Below, piece after piece: positions 52,288-61,540 of a DNA stretch of 64,000 bases. Origin of the DNA: Lachnoclostridium sp. UBA3262 (lineage in GTDB: Bacteria; Bacillota; Clostridia; Lachnospirales; Lachnospiraceae); assembly GCA_002362575.1 (NCBI GenBank), contig DEUM01000005.1, positions 1 to 64,000 of the forward strand, given 5' to 3'. Numbering within the stretch: the stretch's first letter is position 1; every line of letters begins with the position of its first letter. The notes under the pieces were generated by a model. The model worked only from the letters and a program-made list of their open reading frames with translations, did not search any database and was not told the DNA's origin. A program made the translations under genes and the position numbers.

Positions 52288-53382
52288 ATGAAACCAAAAG
52301 AACATTTTCACGGCAGTGATTTAGAAAAAATAGAAAAAGTCTACGGAATCCGGAAGGAAGACATTATCAGTTTTTCTGCTAATGTGAATCCCCTCGGCGT
52401 CTCATTCCGGCTAAGAGAGACGCTGACAAAACATATCGACTCTATTACCTCTTATCCGGACAGGGAATACACCTCCCTGCGCCAGTGTATCGCAAACTAC
52501 GTTCACACTGACGTCAATAATATCGTAGTCGGGAACGGCTCGACTGAGCTGATTTCACTCTTTATACAGATTACTCACCCGAAAAAGGCACTCATCATCG
52601 GGCCGACTTACTCCGAATACGAGCGTGAAGTCTCTCTGGGCGGTGGACGTTCCCATTACTTCAGCCTGACAGAAGCCAGAGAATTTGAACTGGATACCGA
52701 TTCCTTGACGGAAGAATTATCTCATGATGTGGATTTATTGATTTTGTGCAATCCGAACAATCCTACATCTTCCGTAATCAAACGCAGACAGATGCGGGAG
52801 ATTTTGGATTTTTGCAAACGCAAATCAATTACCGTTCTGGTAGACGAAACATATGTGGAGTTCACAGAATCCTCCGATGAAGTTACAGCAATCCCTCTGA
52901 CCGAATATTATAACAACATCATTATTCTGCGGGGCATATCTAAGTTTTTTGCCGCACCCGGACTCCGGCTCGGCTACGCAGTCTGCGGCAACCACGATTT
53001 GTTAAAAGAAATTAATCAGAAAAAAAATCCTTGGACGATTAACTCCCTCGCCGCTATCGCTGGAGAAATTATGTTTACAGATGAAAAGTATATCGCGGAG
53101 ACAAAAAAGCTAATCAGCACCGAGCGGAAGCGTGTCTGTGAAGCGCTTGACCGAAACCCTAACTTTAAAACCTTCCACGCACATGCAAATTTTGTACTTG
53201 TCAAAATATTAAATGAAGATATAACTTCATCTGACATTTTTGACGCTGCCATCCGCAAAAACCTAATGATACGGGATTGCTCTACCTTCCCATTTCTGAG
53301 CAACAAATATTTCAGACTCTGCTTTATGCTGCCTGAGCAAAATGATGCACTGTTAAAAGTGCTGGAGGAGGCAGTTAAGTAG
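52288..53382 (+). CDS. PLP-dependent aminotransferase, threonine-phosphate decarboxylase-like
   Basis: This 364-residue fold-type I PLP enzyme resembles CobD and histidinol-phosphate aminotransferase. N-terminal HFHGSDLEKIEKVYGI and SFSANVNPLG are CobD-like. PLP-site motifs are VVGNGSTELI, LILCNPNNPTSS, VLVDETYVEF and the Schiff-base Lys region LRGISKFFAAPGLRLGYAV. No cobalamin or histidine genes are in the window, so a role outside those pathways is possible. GTGAGG is 6 nt before the ATG. Confidence 0.88.
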   Translation: MKPKEHFHGSDLEKIEKVYGIRKEDIISFSANVNPLGVSFRLRETLTKHIDSITSYPDREYTSLRQCIANYVHTDVNNIVVGNGSTELISLFIQITHPKKALIIGPTYSEYEREVSLGGGRSHYFSLTEAREFELDTDSLTEELSHDVDLLILCNPNNPTSSVIKRRQMREILDFCKRKSITVLVDETYVEFTESSDEVTAIPLTEYYNNIIILRGISKFFAAPGLRLGYAVCGNHDLLKEINQKKNPWTINSLAAIAGEIMFTDEKYIAETKKLISTERKRVCEALDRNPNFKTFHAHANFVLVKILNEDITSSDIFDAAIRKNLMIRDCSTFPFLSNKYFRLCFMLPEQNDALLKVLEEAVK

Positions 53383-53424
53383 TTGGTTAATTATTAAATC
53401 CAAAATAAATTTATTTTTCTGTAA

Positions 53425-53459
53425 AAAAGAACGCCGGTAAAATATTCCGACGTTCTTTT
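53425..53459. terminator. Bidirectional terminator
   Basis: AAAAGAACG(C)CGG and CCG(A)CGTTCTTTT form a stem with TAAAATATT loop. It ends the plus-strand aminotransferase gene; on the minus strand it also lies within the frame of the broken nuclease gene. Confidence 0.8.
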
Positions 53460-53483
53460 ATTCCCTAATTCAAAATAAATAAA

Positions 53484-53582
53484 GATTGTTTGGCAGGCGT
53501 GCCATTCTCCTGCATCTCTCGGGTTTCCCCTGTCAAGCCAGCGGCGTGTGGACGGGCACGAAATTTTCCACCTCAAACAATC
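53484..53582. repeat. 99-bp GC-rich element bounded by 9-bp inverted repeats
   Basis: GATTGTTTG at the left and CAAACAATC at the right are perfect inverted ends of a GC-rich segment in AT-rich DNA. It interrupts the homology of the PBECR gene. Internal sequences GGCGTGCC and GGCACG are also partly inverted. It looks like a miniature palindromic element or non-autonomous insertion; no transposase is present. Confidence 0.6.
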
Positions 53583-53768
53583 TCTTTTTACTCTATGGAA
53601 ATTATAACATTCATAATCATTAGGATGCCTCTCCTTGATATGACCTATTCTTTCATCTGTTATAATGACCTCATCCGTTACAATATCTTCCGTAATGCAA
53701 CGATACTTTTCTTTATCTATTTTCCCAACATACCTCAATCCAACACCCTCATTTACGCCCTTTTACAA

Positions 53769-55043
53769 TTACCTATAAATAATCTCGTGCCTTCCCGGCC
53801 CATTTGACACCATCTTAATTGGCACGCCGATTTCTTTTTCGATAAATTCAATATATCTGCGGCAGTTTTCCGGAAGTTTATCATACTCCTTAATCCCCCG
53901 GATATCCTCTTTCCACCCCGGAAGCACTTCATAAACAGGCTTTGCTATCTTCAATTCTCTCGTCGCTGGGAAGTCTTTTGTTACTCTCCCGTCAATCTCG
54001 TAGCCGACACATACCGGAATTTCATCCAAGTAGCCCAGAACATCTAAAACGGTCAATACAACCTCTGTCGAGCCCTGCACTCTGCAGCCATAACGGTTTG
54101 CGACAGCATCAAACCAGCCCATCCGCCTTGGACGGCCTGTCGTTGCTCCAAACTCTCCGCCATCACCTCCACGGCGACGCAGTTCATCCGCTTCTTCACC
54201 GAAAATCTCACTGACAAACTCTCCTGCACCAACAGCACTCGAATATGCCTTTACGACCGTGACAATTCTTTGAATCTCATACGGCGGCACACCGGCACCG
54301 ATTGCCCCATAGCCCGCCAGTGTCGAAGACGAAGTAACCATTGGATAAATACCGTGATCCGGATCTTTCAGCGAGCCAAGCTGTCCCTCTAACAAAATCC
54401 GCTTTCCCTGTTTCCTCGCCTCAAAAAGATACGACGACACATCACAGACATATGGCTCAACCATCTCTCGATATTCACGCAGCGTATTCATCAGCTCATC
54501 TACACTTAATGCCGGCTTGTGATACAGATGCTCCAACAGGACATTTTTCTTTACGCAGATTCCTTCCACCTTTTCCCGCAGGCTTTCCTCATCAAAAAGC
54601 TCCGATACCTGAATCCCGATTTTTGCATATTTATCTGAATAGAATGGAGCAATACCGGACTTTGTTGAACCAAAGGACTTCCCTGCCAGACGTTCCTCCT
54701 CATACTGGTCAAACAAAATATGGTATGGCATAACAATCTGGGCACGGTCAGACACTTTAATCTTCGGCTTTGGCACTCCCTGCTCCACGATTCCCTGAAT
54801 CTCTTTAAATAAATCCGGAATATTCAGTGCAACGCCGTTACCGATAACGCTTGTTGTGTGATTATGAAATACTCCTGAAGGTAAAATATGAAGCACAAAC
54901 TTACCATAATCATTTACTATCGTATGTCCGGCATTACTACCGCCCTGAAAACGTACAATAATATCTGACTCCTCACCGAGCATATCCGTAATTTTACCTT
55001 TCCCTTCGTCACCCCAACTGGCCCCTACAACTGCTGTTACCAT
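53769..55043 (-). CDS. purA: Adenylosuccinate synthetase
   Basis: PurA (424 aa) makes adenylosuccinate from IMP and aspartate using GTP, the first step to AMP; PurB encoded at 4.9 kb does the next. Motifs are ASWGDEGKGKITDML, FQGGSNAGHTIVNDYGKFVL in two parts, FGATTGRPRRMGW and MVSNGPGRHEIIY at the end. The frame is open 12 codons further, but GGAGG is 7 nt before the ATG at 55043. It has its own promoter with an internal GAAC/GTTC palindrome. Confidence 0.97.
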   Translation of the reverse strand: MVTAVVGASWGDEGKGKITDMLGEESDIIVRFQGGSNAGHTIVNDYGKFVLHILPSGVFHNHTTSVIGNGVALNIPDLFKEIQGIVEQGVPKPKIKVSDRAQIVMPYHILFDQYEEERLAGKSFGSTKSGIAPFYSDKYAKIGIQVSELFDEESLREKVEGICVKKNVLLEHLYHKPALSVDELMNTLREYREMVEPYVCDVSSYLFEARKQGKRILLEGQLGSLKDPDHGIYPMVTSSSTLAGYGAIGAGVPPYEIQRIVTVVKAYSSAVGAGEFVSEIFGEEADELRRRGGDGGEFGATTGRPRRMGWFDAVANRYGCRVQGSTEVVLTVLDVLGYLDEIPVCVGYEIDGRVTKDFPATRELKIAKPVYEVLPGWKEDIRGIKEYDKLPENCRRYIEFIEKEIGVPIKMVSNGPGRHEIIYR

Positions 55044-55111
55044 AGCCATTCCTCCAATCTGTTCCATATAGCAGAACATTGTTTATTTGTGCCAAACGCA
55101 CGCACTTTATT

Positions 55112-55140
55112 ATTATACATGAACTTCAAGAGTTCTTCAA
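55112..55140 (-). promoter_or_regulatory. Promoter of purA
   Basis: On the minus strand TTGAAG, a 17-nt spacer and a perfect TATAAT. The spacer region contains the palindrome GAAC-TCTTGAA-GTTC, a possible regulator site. Confidence 0.7.
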
Positions 55141-55158
55141 CTTTTTTGTAAAATTTGG

Positions 55159-56130
55159 CTATGCCTCTCCCTGTAAAATCTGACTGCACTCGTTCAGCCG
55201 TTCTTCCGGCCAGTCCGAAGACGCATGAATATTCAAAATACTTTGCGTCTCATGCAGGGCATTATAATACCACATAGCCGCTTCACTATAATCACCATGC
55301 GCAAAGAAATATTCTCCCAGCTCAAAACACATTTCAGAGGAACCCTCGCTGAGCAAATCCTTTAAGCACATCTTCAGAATTACGCTGCTATCATCCCTCA
55401 GTCTGGCGGCATGCGCTACGATACACGCTGCCTCCTTCACCTCGTCCAGACCCCTGCTCTCCTCCACGGCAGTCCCGGCAAAAAATTCCTCTGCCTCCAA
55501 AAAATCCTCATCCTCCCCGGATATATACAATTCCATTGCATACATATGGTGGAGCCGCTTTGACAGCCGCTCTCCCTTCCTGATATATTTCTGAAACGTC
55601 ATAAAATCACGCTTACTGTGAGTTGTTTCCGGGCAGTGCATGATTACAATCTCCGAGTCATAGACAACCGGATCCAGACGCACCGTCTCATGAACCGGCT
55701 CTATCCAGACAAACTCGCGCAGCCGCTTAAACAGCTTCGGGCGGTATTCCTCGTCAAAATTGTACGCCGTTCCATGTGAAAGCTGGTTTCCGTATTTCAT
55801 CTGTACAATCTCGATTTCCGGCAAAAGAACCTCTTTTAAATCACGAAACTTCTTTCTATTCTCCTCATCCAGAACTTCATCCGCATCCGCCGAATAAATG
55901 TACTCCTTTGTCGCCTTGGAAAAGGCAAAATTCCGCGCCGCAGAAAAATCATCCACCCATGTAAAATCATATATCTTATCCGTGTATTTGGCGGCAATCT
56001 CCTTCGTATGGTCGGTAGAACCCGTATCGACAATAATAATCTCCTCCATCAAATCAGCAATACTGTCAAGACACCTCGCCAGTATCTTTTCCTCATTTTT
56101 TACAATCATACACAAGCTAATCTGAATCAT
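55159..56130 (-). CDS. Family 2 glycosyltransferase with TPR-like tail
   Basis: The 323-residue protein is a GT-A-fold glycosyltransferase: SLCMIVKNEEKILARCL, IIVDTGSTDHTKEIA and the DxD-type YSADADEVLDEE. Residues about 225-323 are helical and TPR-like, as in SunS/YqgM-type transferases. These enzymes glycosylate peptides or surface components. It lies 34 bp after recJ and upstream of purA, and the substrate is unknown. GGAGGAG sets the start at the second of two in-frame codons (ATG, 56130). Confidence 0.88.
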   Translation of the reverse strand: MIQISLCMIVKNEEKILARCLDSIADLMEEIIIVDTGSTDHTKEIAAKYTDKIYDFTWVDDFSAARNFAFSKATKEYIYSADADEVLDEENRKKFRDLKEVLLPEIEIVQMKYGNQLSHGTAYNFDEEYRPKLFKRLREFVWIEPVHETVRLDPVVYDSEIVIMHCPETTHSKRDFMTFQKYIRKGERLSKRLHHMYAMELYISGEDEDFLEAEEFFAGTAVEESRGLDEVKEAACIVAHAARLRDDSSVILKMCLKDLLSEGSSEMCFELGEYFFAHGDYSEAAMWYYNALHETQSILNIHASSDWPEERLNECSQILQGEA

Positions 56131-56164
56131 CAAAAATCTCCTCCTATCCTGCGTTCCCGCAAAG

Positions 56165-57925
56165 TCATCGTTCTATATGGCAAAAGTTCAGTACCTGTAT
56201 TTGAACCGTCCGTATCCCCTGAAATTCATTTATTGTCGGAAAATACGTCAAAGCCACATCCAGCTTATTCTCCCTTCCCTCATACATACGTGCCAGCTCC
56301 GCCTCGTTCCACTCCTCACATACAAACTTTTCAAAGTCATCCATATTCCCAAAATACAAAGCGTCACACTGGTTTCCCTTATCGTTTTCCACACGCAGCT
56401 TCAACACATTTCTCTCTCTGCCAAGCCGCTGTCCGCGCAAAATGCGAAAATGCTGCTCCGCAAAAACCGGTTTCGGATTCCCAACGCCATAGGGCTCCAT
56501 TTTCTGAAATTCCTGAATCAGCTTTTCCGTAGCAAATCCAATCGGCATCGGCGCGTCAATATGGACAACCGGACGGAAATCCTCCTCTGTCAGCATGGCA
56601 TTTTCATTCAGTCTCCGTTCAAGCTCCGGCAGATTTTCTTCCAACAGCGTCATACCCGCCGCCATCCTGTGACCGCCAAACCGAAGCATCAAATCCTTGC
56701 ACTGCATTAACTCCTGAAACATATGATACGCCTCAATCGAACGCCCGGAACCTTTTACTGCTCCCTCTCCCGTTCTTGTAAAGACAATAACCGGGTGCCC
56801 ATAACGCTCCTTTACCCTTCCCGCTATGATTCCCACAAGACTCTCATGAGTGTCCGGTAACAGCAAGATAACGACCGATGGGATTTCCTTCTCCTGCTCC
56901 CATTTCTTTTCCATTATGGAAAATGCCTGCGCTGCACCCCGCTCCGTCATGGATTTTCTTTCCTCGTTAATTTCCTTCAACTCCTCTGCCTTTGCCAGTG
57001 CTTCCTTCCAATCCGTTTCCATTAACAGGGAAAAGGACTGTGTCACGGTAGCTATCCGCCCCGCCGCATTAAAACACGGCGCAAGAGTAAAGCCAATATG
57101 CCCGGTATTGATTACACTTCCCTCAAGCCCCTGCACTTGCAGTAACGCCCTCAATCCTATATTCTTCGTGTGCGACAGAGCCTTCAGTCCATATTTTACT
57201 AGAATACGGTTCTCTCCCCTAAGCTCCATCACATCTGCCACCGTTGCAATCGCCACATATTCCAGCAACTCATCCTTTTCCTCTGCCGGAATCCCACAGG
57301 TATCATATAGTGCAGAAACAAGTTTAAACGCCACCCCGGCCCCGCACAGACCGCGAAATGGATATGTCTCATCCGGTCTCTTGATATCAATCACAGCATC
57401 TGCCATCGGCATTTCCTCCTGAACCTCATGATGGTCTGTGACAATCACCGTCATTCCCTTTTCCTTCGCATACGCAACTGCCTCATTTGCCGCAATCCCG
57501 TTATCACAGGTAATCAGAAGCTCTCTCCCATCCTCCAATGCCTCATCGACAATCCTCTCATTCAAGCCATACCCCTCCCGAACCCTGTCCGGCGTGTAAA
57601 TATGACTCTCCATGCCAAGCCGCTCAAAACACTTCCACAATATATACCCCGAAAATATTCCATCACAGTCAAAATCAGAGGCAATCGCAATGCGCTTCCC
57701 TTTCTCTCTCGCCTCACAGAGTAATTCTACTGCCTGTTCCATATCTTTCATCTGAAAGGGATTATGTAAATCTGCCAAAGTCCCCTCTAAATATCTTCGC
57801 ATCTGCTCCTTATCCGCCAGCCCGCGGTTCAACATACATCGCACTAAGAGCGGCGACACCCCCAGCTCCTTTGCTATTCCCGCAAAGTCTCCCTTTTTCA
57901 TCTCAAGAATCCATTTTTCCCTCAT
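56165..57925 (-). CDS. recJ: Single-stranded-DNA-specific exonuclease RecJ
   Basis: RecJ (586 aa) degrades single-stranded DNA 5'-3' in repair. The DHH motifs are IASDFDCDGIFSGY (usually DYDVDG), VIVTDHHEVQEE and the DHHA1 part with LRFGGHRMAAGMTL. The OB-fold end starts near HIDAPMPIGFATEKLIQEF. The ATG chosen matches the family start; a GTG 8 codons upstream is in frame. It is divergent from prmA and followed by the glycosyltransferase. Confidence 0.95.
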   Translation of the reverse strand: MREKWILEMKKGDFAGIAKELGVSPLLVRCMLNRGLADKEQMRRYLEGTLADLHNPFQMKDMEQAVELLCEAREKGKRIAIASDFDCDGIFSGYILWKCFERLGMESHIYTPDRVREGYGLNERIVDEALEDGRELLITCDNGIAANEAVAYAKEKGMTVIVTDHHEVQEEMPMADAVIDIKRPDETYPFRGLCGAGVAFKLVSALYDTCGIPAEEKDELLEYVAIATVADVMELRGENRILVKYGLKALSHTKNIGLRALLQVQGLEGSVINTGHIGFTLAPCFNAAGRIATVTQSFSLLMETDWKEALAKAEELKEINEERKSMTERGAAQAFSIMEKKWEQEKEIPSVVILLLPDTHESLVGIIAGRVKERYGHPVIVFTRTGEGAVKGSGRSIEAYHMFQELMQCKDLMLRFGGHRMAAGMTLLEENLPELERRLNENAMLTEEDFRPVVHIDAPMPIGFATEKLIQEFQKMEPYGVGNPKPVFAEQHFRILRGQRLGRERNVLKLRVENDKGNQCDALYFGNMDDFEKFVCEEWNEAELARMYEGRENKLDVALTYFPTINEFQGIRTVQIQVLNFCHIER

Positions 57926-57995
57926 ATGGCAAAATGCCCTTTCCGTCACTTTTGTATATACTTAGTATAGTCGATTTTCACGGCTTTTTCCACCC

Positions 57996-58023
57996 TTGAT
58001 TTTTCTTCCCCTTCTGTTAGAAT
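57996..58023 (+). promoter_or_regulatory. Promoter of prmA
   Basis: TTGATT, a 16-nt spacer and TAGAAT lie 65-90 bp before the start codon. Confidence 0.5.
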
Positions 58024-58086
58024 AAGAGAGAAGACGCTGGCTTTATGCGTCCTCGGAGAATCAAAAGAAATGAGGATTGTAATATT

Positions 58087-59037
58087 ATGAAATGGATTCG
58101 TTTTACTTTAGATACCCACACCGATGCTGTCGATATGTTAAGCTGTATGCTGGATGAAATTGGTGTAGAGGGTATTGAAATTGAAGACCATGTGCCTCTG
58201 AGCGAGGAAGATAAAAAGAAAATGTTTGTGGATATTCTTCCCGATCCAGAGGAAAATGATGGCAGTGCGAAAGTTCACTTTTACATGGAGCCGGAGAACT
58301 GTAATCCAGAAAAAGTAATGCTTCAGGTTCAGGATATTTTTCAGGAAGTCAAAACATTCTGTAATATAGGAAAGGGAACGGTCACTCTCTCTGAGACAGA
58401 GGATAAGGACTGGATAAATAACTGGAAAACCTTTTTTAAACCGTTTCGCGCCGCCGAAAATATTGTTATCAAACCGACATGGGAAAAATACGACAAAGAA
58501 AACGACAGTGATATTTTAATTGAAATTGATCCCGGCATCGCCTTTGGAACAGGCTCGCATGAGACTACAAAGCTCTGTATACAGGCGCTGGATAAATATG
58601 TTAAAGAGGGCGACTCTGTACTAGACGTCGGCTGTGGAAGCGGTATTCTTTCGATTGCCGCACTGAAACTCGGGGCAAAACATGCTACCGCCATTGATAT
58701 CGACGAGGTAGCCGTCAAGGTAGCCGGTGAAAATATGGCGGTCAACCAGATTCCATCCTCCGCTTACACACTGTATGACGGGGATTTAATTACAAACCAA
58801 TATTTAAAAGTAAAAGCCGGAACCGGACATGATATTGTAGTGGCAAATATATTAGCAGATATTATCATCCCGCTGACCGATATTATTAAACCTCATATTA
58901 AAAAAGATGGACTGTACATCGTTTCCGGTATAATAGACACAAGGGAAATAGAAGTCAGGGAAGCCTTAATCAAAAATGGGTTTGAAATATTGGATGTAAC
59001 GTATATGAAAGAATGGTGCTGCTTTATTGCAAAGTGA
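58087..59037 (+). CDS. prmA: Ribosomal protein L11 methyltransferase
   Basis: PrmA (316 aa) trimethylates ribosomal protein L11. The N-terminal substrate-binding part (1-125) begins MKWIRFTLDTHTDAVDM. The SAM-binding motifs are IDPGIAFGTGSHETTKL, VLDVGCGSGILSIAAL and IDIDEVAVKVAGENM, and the catalytic VVANILADIIIPL segment follows. A start 14 codons further is open but lacks a better ribosome site. A perfect terminator follows and marks the end of conserved DNA before the AT-rich island. Confidence 0.97.
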   Translation: MKWIRFTLDTHTDAVDMLSCMLDEIGVEGIEIEDHVPLSEEDKKKMFVDILPDPEENDGSAKVHFYMEPENCNPEKVMLQVQDIFQEVKTFCNIGKGTVTLSETEDKDWINNWKTFFKPFRAAENIVIKPTWEKYDKENDSDILIEIDPGIAFGTGSHETTKLCIQALDKYVKEGDSVLDVGCGSGILSIAALKLGAKHATAIDIDEVAVKVAGENMAVNQIPSSAYTLYDGDLITNQYLKVKAGTGHDIVVANILADIIIPLTDIIKPHIKKDGLYIVSGIIDTREIEVREALIKNGFEILDVTYMKEWCCFIAK

Positions 59038-59043
59038 AACATC

Positions 59044-59072
59044 AAAACGGCTTACAATCTGTAAGCCGTTTT
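59044..59072 (+). terminator. Terminator of prmA
   Basis: AAAACGGCTTACA and TGTAAGCCGTTTT form a perfect 13-bp stem with a 3-nt loop, 6 bp after the stop. Confidence 0.93.
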
Positions 59073-59109
59073 ATCTTCCCCGCTACTATTCTTAACATCC
59101 CTCTTCTCT

Positions 59110-60813
59110 CTACTTGGGATATTTGCCATTATCTTTTAACCATTTTACTAACCCTTCGATTTTATTTGAATCCCTTATTCCTGAAAAAACAGTCTCCTCA
59201 TCAAAATGAATATTATGCCGTTCAAAAACAATTTTAGCCGCAATGCTAACAATTGGTAAGATATCAGCCTGCGAAAACACATAAGCATTCCACTTATGCC
59301 AAGCAAAAGCATCTGCCCAGTCGGACAAGCGTACAATTTCTGATAAATCGACAAACTCACCATTGTTCTTCAATACTAAAGCATTTGATAAATCCTTTGC
59401 AATACTAGTTTTAGGAATTGATATGTATATATCATATAAATCAATATGTTTTTTGCCACCCTTCTCTTTAGGTAAGGCATTTGAAATCTTAATAGAAACA
59501 TCATAAATTTCATTGCGCAGTTCTGCAATTCCTTTTAATCGATCAGCAATATCCGAAACAGGATATTGCTTTTGGTCTGGCGAATTTATAACCGTAGAAC
59601 AATTAACAACAAAAGCACGCTTTGGCAAATCACGATGGTTTAAACGCCTTACTATATCTGAAACCTTTTTATTTGTTGAAGCATCAAAATTTTCTTCTGA
59701 AATCTTCATTTTAAAATCGCTGTCTGGATTTCCACTAGCTATTCCCAAAATATCTGTATCACAATAATATAAGAAGTCACAAGGATGTTGCAATTTCCCA
59801 TTATTTACTAGTCCTTCTACTACATCATTCATCAAAGCATCTGTAGCCAAAACTTTTTGGTGCTGATAAATATAACTGGCTAACATTAATTGGCTAAATG
59901 CCATTTCTTCAACAGCTGACACCCCACTTATTGGAATAACCAAATGTTTTCCTTTGACAGTTTTTCCCCCATCTTTTTCGTCTCTTGATTTAATCCGAAT
60001 TTTATATAAAAAACGGTCAATATCATATGTTAAAGCAAGACCAGCTGTATAGCTGTCACGACGCAGATAATCAAGCTTATCTGCATCATATTGCCCATTA
60101 ATCATTTGCGTTAAATAATATTTCTTTTCATATGTTCCATCCTTACACTCTCTCGCCGGAAGATTTGCACCAACAATCATGTAGCCTATGTCATTTAGAA
60201 TTTGTTCTACATCAATCTTTGTATCCCATAAATGTACCTTAGTCTTTATAAAATCACGAAATTCTTGGGTATTAATTATTATATATGCAAATATCTCATG
60301 CTCCTTTGCTGTCGAAAATATCTCAAAACTTTTCTTAAGTTCAACAAAAACATTTTGTCTGCCATAAATTGATTCAGAAAGATGAGAACAGAAACAATGA
60401 CCAATATCATGTAATAGCGCAGCCAAACGCAAGGTATAGAAATCCTCGGTGGATATAACTGTGTTAGATAATTTCTGATTAATATGATTTACCATTTTGG
60501 TTACAACTGACATTACCCCTAATGTATGTTCAAAACGAGAATGATGTGCCGTAGGATAAGTAAGCATAGTAAGTCCCAATTGACTAATATTTCTTAATCT
60601 TTGTAATAATGGAGAATCCAATATTTCTAATTCCCACTGATAGAACAAACATGTCCCCCACACAGGATCATGAATAACTTTTGTCTCATCATATGAACAT
60701 GGACTGTATTTATTCAGATATGATTTAACAAAATCATTTATCCTTTTATCAAATTCCTCATATAACTTATTTTCAGTGCTGTTTCTGTCTCCTTTATAAG
60801 GTCTTTCTATCAT
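59110..60813 (-). CDS. HD-domain phosphohydrolase (COG1078-like)
   Basis: The 567-residue protein is an HD phosphohydrolase related to dNTP triphosphohydrolases of the SAMHD1/EF1143 group. The N-terminal part shows SPLLQRLRNISQLGLTML, AHHSRFEHTLGVM with His96, and the HD motif ALLHDIGHCFCSH (His135, Asp136). The rest is helical, with YDADKLDYLRRDSYTAG, a segment typical of the family. It is clearly AT-rich. A 142-residue gene lies 6 bp upstream, forming a two-gene unit that may be an antiviral or stress module. Substrate is not known. Confidence 0.85.
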   Translation of the reverse strand: MIERPYKGDRNSTENKLYEEFDKRINDFVKSYLNKYSPCSYDETKVIHDPVWGTCLFYQWELEILDSPLLQRLRNISQLGLTMLTYPTAHHSRFEHTLGVMSVVTKMVNHINQKLSNTVISTEDFYTLRLAALLHDIGHCFCSHLSESIYGRQNVFVELKKSFEIFSTAKEHEIFAYIIINTQEFRDFIKTKVHLWDTKIDVEQILNDIGYMIVGANLPARECKDGTYEKKYYLTQMINGQYDADKLDYLRRDSYTAGLALTYDIDRFLYKIRIKSRDEKDGGKTVKGKHLVIPISGVSAVEEMAFSQLMLASYIYQHQKVLATDALMNDVVEGLVNNGKLQHPCDFLYYCDTDILGIASGNPDSDFKMKISEENFDASTNKKVSDIVRRLNHRDLPKRAFVVNCSTVINSPDQKQYPVSDIADRLKGIAELRNEIYDVSIKISNALPKEKGGKKHIDLYDIYISIPKTSIAKDLSNALVLKNNGEFVDLSEIVRLSDWADAFAWHKWNAYVFSQADILPIVSIAAKIVFERHNIHFDEETVFSGIRDSNKIEGLVKWLKDNGKYPK

Positions 60814-60819
60814 TTAACT

Positions 60820-61248
60820 TTAATCCTCTTTTCTTGCAAGCCTAATATACTCATTGGCAATATTCTCAATTGCTGCTCTGTATGGTTCTGAAATGGAATT
60901 AATGGATTCTTCTATTTCATTTTCAGTATACTTTATTATAATTATACCAAAGGAAGGATTCATTTTGCCAAGTAGTCCGCCATTCTGTAAATTAAACAAG
61001 GCATCTTCTATATCATCAGAAAAGTAATTTACGCCATTCGTTCTAAAATTAATTTCTTCAAGAACATCTTTGTTGTCCGCATTTTCTTTTTGGCATCGCA
61101 AAAAATCAACCAAGTCGCGTTCAATTTCTTGAATTTTATTCTTTCTTAGATATGCAAAAAAACATTTCAAAAACTCATACGCCGTTACCTTAGGTTCATA
61201 AAACTGATTTAAGTAACTATTAGTTCTCGCATCTTTTTGAAGTTCCAT
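60820..61248 (-). CDS. Small helical protein paired with the HD phosphohydrolase
   Basis: This 142-residue protein is predicted mostly helical, with AYEFLKCFFAYLRKNKI near the N-terminus and a C-terminal helix IENIANEYIRLARKE. No family is recognised. GAGGAG precedes the ATG. It is the first gene of the unit and overlaps no other, so it may regulate or complex with the HD enzyme. Composition is as AT-rich as its partner. Confidence 0.6.
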   Translation of the reverse strand: MELQKDARTNSYLNQFYEPKVTAYEFLKCFFAYLRKNKIQEIERDLVDFLRCQKENADNKDVLEEINFRTNGVNYFSDDIEDALFNLQNGGLLGKMNPSFGIIIIKYTENEIEESINSISEPYRAAIENIANEYIRLARKED

Positions 61249-61540
61249 TTTTCACACTCCTCAATCTTTCTTATTTCTTCTAAACAATAATACTTTCTTA
61301 AAATACATTATTAGTTAATAAATATGACTTCGAGAAAATTTTGTAAGACAGCTAAAAATGTCAAGCAGTTGCATATATACTCAACAAATTATCTCTTTTA
61401 TATTTTATATTACATGCCATTTAATGTCAACTATTTATGTAATACAATTCAGCACAATTCATCGATAGAGCATAAATCTTCTTCTCATTTTTTATATTTA
61501 TTCCGTTTTTCTTTCTCCTTATGAAAAAATCAAGTGGAGC
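61249..61540. other. AT-rich intergenic segment at an island boundary
   Basis: About 290 bp very rich in A and T without a convincing gene. It contains the upstream region of the HD unit and then joins, near 61515-61520, DNA of different composition that encodes the interior of a BIG2 domain. No clean direct repeat marking an insertion was found. Confidence 0.55.

Larger units (their letters stand above)
53394..53738 (-). pseudogene. Truncated PBECR-type nuclease gene with an inserted repeat element
   Basis: The first 45 residues (YVGKIDKEKYRCITEDIV, then DEVIITDERIGHIKERHPND) match the start of a family of phage- and polymorphic-toxin-associated barnase/EndoU/colicin/RelE-like nucleases (PBECR). 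After about residue 47 homology is lost: the frame runs into a GC-rich 99-bp element (53484-53582) and then through a terminator. The catalytic C-terminal part is therefore missing. The start would be TTG after GAGGGTG. It sits between the aminotransferase and purA genes and is probably a dead remnant of a mobile element or toxin locus. Confidence 0.7.
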
